A stretch of DNA of 18,498 bases from Bacillota bacterium (GTDB lineage: Bacteria > Bacillota > Clostridia > Monoglobales > Firm-18): positions 1-18,498 of the forward strand of contig JALOAJ010000044.1 in assembly GCA_023228885.1 (NCBI GenBank), in the 5' to 3' direction. Below the pieces are notes generated by a model. It ran no database searches and was not told the origin of the DNA. It saw nothing but the letters and a program-made list of their open reading frames with translations. Of this stretch, positions 13,878-18,498 are shown one piece after another (the stretch's first letter is position 1; each line of letters opens with the position of its first letter). Made by a program: the position numbers and the translations under genes.

Positions 13878-15173
13878 CAAAATTCCATCGCGCACAACGA
13901 TTTTGCCGCCTACAATGGTGTACAGGACAGCCCCGCTCAATTCATATCCATCATAAGGCGAGTTTTTGCTTTTTGAATGAAACTTATTTACATCTATAAT
14001 TCTTTTTTTATTTTCGTCTATTATAACAATATCGGCGGATTTACCTTCCGATAAAGCGCCTTTGCTGATTCCGATTATTTTTGACGGCGCATACGACATC
14101 TTTTCAATAAGCTCATTCATAGTGAGAATGTTGTTTTTCACCAAATATGTTATACCAAGCGATAATGCCGTTTCAAAGCCTATGATGCCATTTTGCGCTC
14201 TGTCAAATTCACAGTTTTTTTCATCAATATGATGAGGAGCGTGGTCTGTGGCAATGACATCAATAGTGCCGTCTGCAAGAGCTTGGATAATCGCCTCCCT
14301 GTCCTCTTTAGTTCTAAGCGGCGGGTTCATTTTCGCATTGGTGTTGTAGCCTTCAACGGCGTCCTCCGTGAGGGTAAAATAATGGGGGCATGTTTCACAA
14401 GTCACACGCACCCCTTCTTTTTTTGCCTGTCTTATAAGCTCTACCGCGCCTTTGGTTGAGACATGGGCAATATGAATTGCGGAATTTGTCGTTTTGGCAA
14501 GAATTATATCCCGTGCAACCATTATATCTTCAGCCGCCGAGCTGATTCCGCGGAGCCCAAGGTATGTTGACATATACCCCTCGTTCATAGCGCCGCCGTC
14601 TGAAAGCGCGGGAACTTCACAATGCGATATAACGACTGTATCAAAGGTTTTTGCATAGTTGAGCGCATTTCGCATAATCGAATCGTTGACAATCGGTTTA
14701 CCGTCATCCGAAATCGCCACAACTCCCGCAAATTTGAGTTTTCCAATCTCTGCAAGTTCTGCACCCAGCGAGCCTTTTGTAACAGCGCCGATGGGAAAAA
14801 CATTTACATACCCAACGCTTTCAGCCCTTGATTTAATAAATTCAACAACCGCAACATTGTCGGCAATCGGCTGTGTGTTGGGCATACAGGCAACGGAGGT
14901 AAAGCCGCCGGCGGCGGCGCTTCTTGTGCCCGTTTCAATATCCTCTTTATATTCCTGCCCCGGCTCTCGCAAATGACAATGCATATCCACAAGCCCGGGA
15001 GCAACTATTTTTCCCCGCGCATTTATGAGGTTAATATCCGCACCGCTGTAATCAAGATTTTTACCGACTTCTTCAATCACGCCTTTTTCAATGTAAATAT
15101 CATACTCGCCGTCTATGTTATTTGCAGGGTCAATCACACGCCCGTTTTTTATAATTGTTCTCACAGTTATCAC
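13872..15173 (-). CDS. pyrC: Dihydroorotase (type I)
   Basis: Zinc amidohydrolase that cyclises carbamoyl aspartate to dihydroorotate. 433 residues, matching the Bacillus-type class I enzyme. Metal-site motifs are DMHCHLREPGQEYKEDIETGTRSAAAGGFT (His65 and His67), the second metal-ligand region ISHCE, HIAHVST, and TDHAPH with the catalytic aspartate at about Asp310. C-terminal SADIVIID and the KSKNSPYDGYELSG region are also typical. The start is GTG 15173, placed 6 nt after AAAGG; a GTG three codons later is less well spaced. The 107-nt gap to pyrB holds RNA element copy 1. The TAA stop is contributed by repeat copy A. Confidence 0.96.
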   Translation of the reverse strand: MITVRTIIKNGRVIDPANNIDGEYDIYIEKGVIEEVGKNLDYSGADINLINARGKIVAPGLVDMHCHLREPGQEYKEDIETGTRSAAAGGFTSVACMPNTQPIADNVAVVEFIKSRAESVGYVNVFPIGAVTKGSLGAELAEIGKLKFAGVVAISDDGKPIVNDSIMRNALNYAKTFDTVVISHCEVPALSDGGAMNEGYMSTYLGLRGISSAAEDIMVARDIILAKTTNSAIHIAHVSTKGAVELIRQAKKEGVRVTCETCPHYFTLTEDAVEGYNTNAKMNPPLRTKEDREAIIQALADGTIDVIATDHAPHHIDEKNCEFDRAQNGIIGFETALSLGITYLVKNNILTMNELIEKMSYAPSKIIGISKGALSEGKSADIVIIDENKKRIIDVNKFHSKSKNSPYDGYELSGAVLYTIVGGKIVVRDGILL

Positions 15174-15178
15174 CGTTA

Positions 15179-15244
15179 GCCTTTCCGACTCACAAATTTT
15201 GATGAAACCTTTACGCCGCGCTTATCGTGAGCCGGATAAGGCGT
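15179..15244 (-). promoter_or_regulatory. Candidate pseudoknot RNA element, copy 1 (before pyrC)
   Basis: On the minus strand: ACGC, hairpin CTTATC-[CGGCTCAC]-GATAAG, CGCG, GCGT, a 19-nt AU-rich linker, then GTGAGTCG, able to pair with the whole 8-nt loop (one G-U), and AAAGG, the pyrC Shine-Dalgarno sequence 6 nt before its GTG. In the competing fold GCCTT pairs with AAGGC and CCGGCTCAC with GTGAGTCGG, a helix of 5 plus 9 pairs with a 2x1 internal loop that hides the ribosome binding site. Confidence 0.62.
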
Positions 15245-15280
15245 GAAAATTCGCGTAAACATCGGGAGCTTTGAATTTGT

Positions 15281-16219
15281 CTATACTTCCCTGCCTCTTG
15301 TGTATAAATATAAAACTGCCATTCTTATTGCAACGCCGTTTGTCACCTGTTCGTTTATAACCGAGTTTTCGCAATCCGCAACAGAGGACGAAAGCTCAAG
15401 CCCCCTGTTTATCGGGCCGGGGTGCATTATCAAAGCATCATTTTTCGCAAGTTTTATTCTGTTTTCATTGATGCCGAAAAAATGCGCATATTCCGCAGCG
15501 GTTGGGTAAAGACCGCTCTTTTGCCGTTCATTTTGCATTCTGAGCGCCATTACAACATCCGCATCAACAATTGCTTCTTGAACGCTGTTATAAACCTTTG
15601 CGCCCATTTTTGCAATGTCAGGCGGCAACAAAGTGGCGGGCGCGCCTATTGAAACCTCTGCGCCAAGCTTTGTCAAACCCCAAATGTTGCTGCGCACAAC
15701 CCTGCTATGTAATGCATCGCCAACTATCGCAACGCGCAAACCCTTTACCCTTCCCTTTTTTTCCGTTATGGTAAACATATCAAGCAATGCCTGCGTGGGG
15801 TGCTCATTCATTCCGTCTCCCGCATTTATTACGCCTGCATTGACACTTTTTGCTATAAGATTTGCCGCACCCGACATCGGGTGGCGAACAACTATCACAT
15901 CCGTTCCCATTGCATCAATGGTTTTTGCCGTGTCGATAAGGTTTTCGCCTTTTAACACGCTGCTGTTTGTGGATGATACGCCGGATGCGGATGCGCTCAT
16001 ATACTTTGCCGCAAGTTCAAAAGAAAGACGCGTTCGAGTGCTGTTTTCATAAAACAGCGTCACTATGGATTTCCCCACAAGGTGACCGGTTTTTTTGTTT
16101 TTTTGCGACAGTATAAACTTCATTGTTTTGGCGGTGTCCAAAATCTTTTCAATTTGAGTTGCCGACAAGTCCTTTAGCCCAAGTAAATCCTTGCCGAAGC
16201 TTTGTTCGGGGTTGTTCAT
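15281..16219 (-). CDS. pyrB: Aspartate carbamoyltransferase catalytic subunit
   Basis: Joins carbamoyl phosphate and aspartate to give carbamoyl aspartate, the committed step. 312 residues, normal for the catalytic chain. The carbamoyl-phosphate motif FYENSTRTRLSFE places STRTR at residues 60-64, with SSVLKGE (Lys90) following and the HPTQALLD motif at 140-147. The aspartate-side loops MRMQNERQ and MHPGPINRGLEL are present near residues 230 and 265. The ATG at 16219 overlaps the pyrR stop in an ATGA, so translation is probably coupled. No pyrI regulatory-chain gene is present in the operon, as usual for Bacillota; regulation is likely through PyrR. Confidence 0.97.
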   Translation of the reverse strand: MNNPEQSFGKDLLGLKDLSATQIEKILDTAKTMKFILSQKNKKTGHLVGKSIVTLFYENSTRTRLSFELAAKYMSASASGVSSTNSSVLKGENLIDTAKTIDAMGTDVIVVRHPMSGAANLIAKSVNAGVINAGDGMNEHPTQALLDMFTITEKKGRVKGLRVAIVGDALHSRVVRSNIWGLTKLGAEVSIGAPATLLPPDIAKMGAKVYNSVQEAIVDADVVMALRMQNERQKSGLYPTAAEYAHFFGINENRIKLAKNDALIMHPGPINRGLELSSSVADCENSVINEQVTNGVAIRMAVLYLYTRGREV

Positions 16220-16758
16220 ACAAAATTCCTCTCTATTACAACTTTATTTTCCGAGTCAAACTCCTTTACGCAAACGGACACGCTTTCACCGCTTGCCGTC
16301 GGCAAATTCTTGCCTCTGAAATCTGCCGATATGGGAAGTTCGCGGTGCCCTCTGTCAACCAACACGGCAAGTTGAATTTTATCCGGCCGCCCAAACTCCA
16401 TAACGGCATCTATTGCCGCCCTTGCGGTTCGCCCGGTGTATAGCACATCATCAACCAACACTATTGTTTTGCCCTCAACGCTAAAATTTATTGATGTGCC
16501 GTTTATTATAGGATGGCTTGCAAGCATTGAAAGGTCGTCACGATAAAGAGTTATGTCAACTATGCCGACCGGAACATCTACCCCTTCGGCAGCTTTTATT
16601 TTTTTTGCTATGTGGCGTGCAAGGGGAACCCCTCTGCGCTGTATGCCGATAATTGCAACATTGTCCGTTCCTTTGTTGCGCTCTATGATTTCATATGCTA
16701 TCCTGTGAAGGGCGCGCTCCATTTCTTTTTCATCCATAACAACAATCGTTTTGCTCAC
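16216..16758 (-). CDS. pyrR: PyrR bifunctional attenuation regulator / uracil phosphoribosyltransferase
   Basis: RNA-binding regulator of pyrimidine genes that, with UMP or UTP bound, stabilises the anti-antiterminator hairpin and so terminates transcription; many family members also have uracil phosphoribosyltransferase activity. 180 residues, close to the Bacillus protein. It contains DEKEMERALHRIAYEIIERNKG, VAIIGIQRRGVPLARHIAKKI, DITLYRDDLS, the PRPP loop VLVDDVLYTGRTARA, and LVDRGHRELPISADFRGKNLPT, all typical. I prefer GTG 16758 over the frame opening at 16773, because GGGAGG lies 7 nt upstream of the GTG and the upstream ATG would lie against that site. It is the first gene of the operon, behind a matching PyrR site at 16881-16911. 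Confidence 0.96.
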   Translation of the reverse strand: MSKTIVVMDEKEMERALHRIAYEIIERNKGTDNVAIIGIQRRGVPLARHIAKKIKAAEGVDVPVGIVDITLYRDDLSMLASHPIINGTSINFSVEGKTIVLVDDVLYTGRTARAAIDAVMEFGRPDKIQLAVLVDRGHRELPISADFRGKNLPTASGESVSVCVKEFDSENKVVIERNFV

Positions 16759-16782
16759 TTTCTTACCTCCCATCCGCTGATA

Positions 16783-16824
16783 TTAAAAAATCCTTAACCT
16801 GCTGCAAGACGCAAGATAAGGATT
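16783..16824 (-). terminator. Attenuator terminator in the pyr leader
   Basis: On the minus strand AATCCTTA (16817-16824) pairs with TAAGGATT (16789-16796). CTTGC/GCAGG stacks above a U-U mismatch, and an 8-nt loop and a U run follow. The 5' arm shares TCCTTATC (16815-16822) with the antiterminator, so the two folds are exclusive. It lies about 25 nt before the pyrR start. Confidence 0.75.
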
Positions 16825-16887
16825 AAACGCTCTTAATGTAAACACATATTTATAAATATGTGCTTGACCTCTGTATTCTTCCTTATC
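16815..16887 (-). promoter_or_regulatory. Antiterminator pairing of the pyr leader
   Basis: GATAAGGA (16880-16887, minus strand) is an exact 8-nt complement of TCCTTATC (16815-16822). The first arm overlaps the base of the PyrR hairpin and the second overlaps the terminator stem, so this is the switch helix. Between the arms lies a perfect 20-nt AT-rich palindrome (16843-16862) that would fold into its own hairpin and bring the arms together. Confidence 0.65.
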
Positions 16888-16911
16888 AGCCTCGCAGGAC
16901 TAATTTAAAGG
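16881..16911 (-). promoter_or_regulatory. PyrR-binding anti-antiterminator hairpin
   Basis: The minus-strand bases AGTCCTGCGAGGCT (16888-16901) match the established PyrR loop consensus ARUCCNGNGAGGYU at every position. Flanking bases extend the stem (ATTAGTC with GGCTGAT, then CCTT with AAGG). When PyrR-UMP holds this hairpin, the antiterminator cannot form and the downstream terminator does. I found only this one site in the window. Confidence 0.85.
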
Positions 16912-16933
16912 TATATTTGTGGATGTTTGGTTT

Positions 16934-16962
16934 ATTATACTACATTTTTAATCATTTGTCTA
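16934..16962 (-). promoter_or_regulatory. Predicted promoter of the pyrimidine operon
   Basis: On the minus strand TAGACA (16957-16962) and a perfect TATAAT (16934-16939) are separated by exactly 17 nt. Transcription would start near 16926, about 25 nt before the PyrR site, which leaves a leader of about 170 nt to pyrR. Confidence 0.7.
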
Positions 16963-17003
16963 CACATTTTTCCCTTTAAAAATATTTTTGTTTTTTTGCG
17001 GCA

Positions 17004-17774
17004 TTATATATACTTTTTCATCTGGGTCAGCGCCGATTTTTCAAGCCGTGACACCTGCGCCTGTGATATTCCTATCTCGTCGGCAACCTCCATTTGCGTT
17101 TTGCCCTCGTAAAATCGAAGGGTTAAGATGTGCTTTTCCCTTTCGCCAAGGCGTTTCATAGCCTCTTTTAACGAGATTTCTTCAAGCCAGCTGTCGTCAT
17201 GATTTTTTTCATCTTTTAACTGGTCCATAACAAACAGCGCATCGCCGCTGTCGTGATAAACAGGCTCGAATAACGAAATCGGGTCTTGAATTGCATCAAG
17301 CGCCATAACGATATCCTCTTTAGGCAGTTCAAGTTCTTTTGCTATCTCCTCCAATGTAGGTTCCTTGCTATTTTGGCTTGTAAGCCTTTCTTTTACCGCC
17401 AAAGCTTTATAAGCGGTGTCACGAAGCGACCTGCTAACCCTGATAGAGTTATTATCACGCAGGTACCTTCTTATTTCCCCTATAATCATCGGCACGGCAT
17501 AAGTTGAAAATTTCACATTGTGGCTTACATCAAAATTATCTATTGCTTTTATAAGCCCTATGCACCCAATTTGAAATAAATCATCAACATATTCGCCCCT
17601 GTTGTTAAATCGTTTAATCACGCTCAAAACAAGCCTTAAATTGCCCTTAATATAATCTTCCCTTGCTTTTTTATCGCCCTGCTGAATTTTTGCAAACAAA
17701 ACCTCTTTTTCATCGTTTGAAAGAATCGGCAGTTTTGCGGTGTTAACGCCGCATATTTCAACCTTATTAACCAA
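17004..17774 (-). CDS. sigG: Sporulation sigma factor SigG (forespore, late)
   Basis: RNA polymerase sigma factor that drives late forespore genes. The 256-residue product opens with VNKVEICGVNTAKLP, the SigG-specific N terminus. It then shows region 2 (NLRLVLSVIKRFNNRGEYVDDLFQIGCIGLIKAIDNFDVSHNVKFSTYAVPMIIGEIRRYLRDN, residues about 45-105), region 3 (KEPTLEEIAKELELPKEDIVMALDA) and a region 4 helix-turn-helix (GKTQMEVADEIGISQAQVSRLE). I place the start at TTG 17774: GGAGG lies 8 nt upstream and the position matches the family N terminus, while the longer frame adds an unrelated tail. It follows sigE, with a spacer of about 100 nt that contains hairpins. The resemblance to Bacillus SigG is close, so SigF is unlikely. 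Confidence 0.95.
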   Translation of the reverse strand: MVNKVEICGVNTAKLPILSNDEKEVLFAKIQQGDKKAREDYIKGNLRLVLSVIKRFNNRGEYVDDLFQIGCIGLIKAIDNFDVSHNVKFSTYAVPMIIGEIRRYLRDNNSIRVSRSLRDTAYKALAVKERLTSQNSKEPTLEEIAKELELPKEDIVMALDAIQDPISLFEPVYHDSGDALFVMDQLKDEKNHDDSWLEEISLKEAMKRLGEREKHILTLRFYEGKTQMEVADEIGISQAQVSRLEKSALTQMKKYI

Positions 17775-17833
17775 AAAAAACACCTCCGAAGGGAATTTTG
17801 CAAGGAATATTGAATAGCGCAAATTAGCTATTC

Positions 17834-17872
17834 AACACCCTAACAAATATTGTATCCCTTAGGGGTGTTTTT
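17834..17872 (-). promoter_or_regulatory. Hairpin in the sigE-sigG spacer with alternative pairing to the sigG ribosome binding site
   Basis: Directly after the sigE stop the minus strand has AAAAACACCCCTAA. AACACCC-C-TAA (17859-17869) pairs with TTAGGGTGTT (17834-17843; ten pairs and one bulged C). The same AAAAACACC (17864-17872) is also an exact complement of GGTGTTTTT (17776-17784), which overlaps the sigG Shine-Dalgarno sequence GGAGGTG. The two pairings exclude each other. On the plus strand the hairpin ends in a T run, but nothing on that strand needs a terminator here. Confidence 0.5.
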
Positions 17873-17874
17873 AT

Positions 17875-18498
17875 TCAGTTAATCATTTTTGATATCTCTT
17901 TTTTTAATCGACTTATTATGCGCTTTTCCAACCTTGAAATGTAAGACTGCGATATTCCAAGCATATCCGCAACTTCTTTTTGTGTTTTTTCATCGCCATT
18001 ATTTAACCCAAATCTAAGCTCCATTATGCGTGTTTCTCTTACTGTCAGCTTTTGCATTGCAATTTGCAGAAGCTGGCGGTCAACTTCTTCTTCAATATTG
18101 CTGTGGATAATGTCATTTTCCGTGCCAAGCACATCGGAAAGCAGCAGCTCGTTGCCATCCCAGTCAACATTTAGCGGCTCGTCTATCGACACATCCTTCT
18201 TTTGGCAACTGTTTTTTCTGATATACATCAAAATTTCGTTTTCTATGCAACGCGACGCATAAGTGGCAAGCTTAATTTTTCGTTGCGGGTTAAAGGTGTT
18301 TACCGCCTTAATAAGACCGATTGTTCCTATCGATATCAAATCTTCTATCCCTATGCCGGTGTTTTCAAACTTTCTTGCTATGTAAACAACAAGGCGCAAA
18401 TTTCTTTCAATCAAAACCTTTCTTACGCCCTTTTTGTCCTGCTCAATTTTGGAAAATAACTCACTTTCTTCCTCTGCCGTAAGAGGAGGCGGAATGCT
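17875..18498 (-). CDS. sigE: Sporulation sigma factor SigE (mother cell, early), 5' end outside window
   Basis: The frame is open to the window edge, giving 207 residues of a protein that is about 240 residues in Bacillus; the pro-sequence and roughly the first 30 residues are missing. The visible start, SIPPPLTAEEESELFSKIEQD, corresponds to the ALPPPLSKDEE region just after the pro-sequence. Region 2 (LIERNLRLVVYIARKFENTGIGIEDLISIGTIGLIKAVNTFNP, then KIKLATYASRCIENEILMYIRK) and the region 4 helix-turn-helix (EKTQKEVADMLGISQSYISRLEKRI) are nearly identical to known SigE, as is the DEPLNVDWDGNELLLSDVLGTE linker. It is made as inactive pro-SigE and activated in the mother cell; the processing protease gene spoIIGA would be expected upstream, beyond the window. 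sigG follows on the same strand. Confidence 0.96.
   Translation of the reverse strand, partial: SIPPPLTAEEESELFSKIEQDKKGVRKVLIERNLRLVVYIARKFENTGIGIEDLISIGTIGLIKAVNTFNPQRKIKLATYASRCIENEILMYIRKNSCQKKDVSIDEPLNVDWDGNELLLSDVLGTENDIIHSNIEEEVDRQLLQIAMQKLTVRETRIMELRFGLNNGDEKTQKEVADMLGISQSYISRLEKRIISRLKKEISKMIN

Noticed and set aside
16815..16824. GATAAGG in the pyr leader as a fourth copy of the RNA element
   Set aside because: It shares only the short GATAAGG string. There is no 8-nt loop with a downstream complement, and the bases are fully explained by the PyrR terminator and antiterminator.
17801..17835. A SigF/SigG-type promoter (GAATA, then CAATATT) in the sigE-sigG spacer
   Set aside because: A GAATA-like -35 is present, but the -10 does not fit the CATNNTA or GGNNAN patterns well. 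A forespore promoter is expected here, but I cannot point to it with confidence.

Overview
The window looks like a chromosomal segment of an endospore-forming, probably anaerobic member of the Bacillota (class Clostridia). It carries sigE followed by sigG, the sporulation pair found side by side in spore formers. It also carries a PyrR-type attenuator in front of pyrR, and the NAD-linked dihydroorotate dehydrogenase 1B pair PyrD/PyrK. Base composition is moderately AT-rich, and several genes start with TTG or GTG. I see no tRNA, rRNA, CRISPR array, phage gene or transposase gene.

Layout from left to right. Positions 43-2077 hold pgi (glucose-6-phosphate isomerase) and a small VanW-family lipoprotein, both on the minus strand. 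Positions 2171-4563 hold a plus-strand transcription unit with a good promoter: an XRE/cupin regulator and an acyl-CoA synthetase. Positions 4602-16962 are one long minus-strand pyrimidine operon. Transcribed from right to left it reads promoter, PyrR attenuator, pyrR, pyrB, pyrC, pyrF, carA, carB, pyrK, pyrD, a histidine-phosphatase gene, pyrE, radC. Positions 17004-18498 hold sigG and the 3' part of sigE, also on the minus strand; sigE runs off the right edge.

The operon encodes every step of de novo UMP synthesis: CarA/CarB make carbamoyl phosphate, PyrB carbamoyl aspartate, PyrC dihydroorotate, PyrD/PyrK orotate, PyrE OMP and PyrF UMP. PyrR senses UMP/UTP and controls the leader. Three things stand out. 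First, CarA keeps its fold, but all three glutaminase catalytic residues are replaced (Cys to Gly, His to Tyr, Glu to Gly), so the synthase probably runs on free ammonia. Second, three intergenic gaps (before pyrC, carB and the phosphatase gene) carry the same RNA motif: a hairpin whose 8-nt loop is complementary to bases just upstream of the Shine-Dalgarno sequence. Base changes in the third copy preserve pairing, so this is a candidate undescribed cis-regulatory pseudoknot. Third, a TTATAA-bounded non-coding repeat sits at the 3' ends of pyrC, carB and radC and supplies their stop codons. One copy contains a nested palindromic insertion. The sigE-sigG spacer also has mutually exclusive pairings that involve the sigG ribosome binding site.
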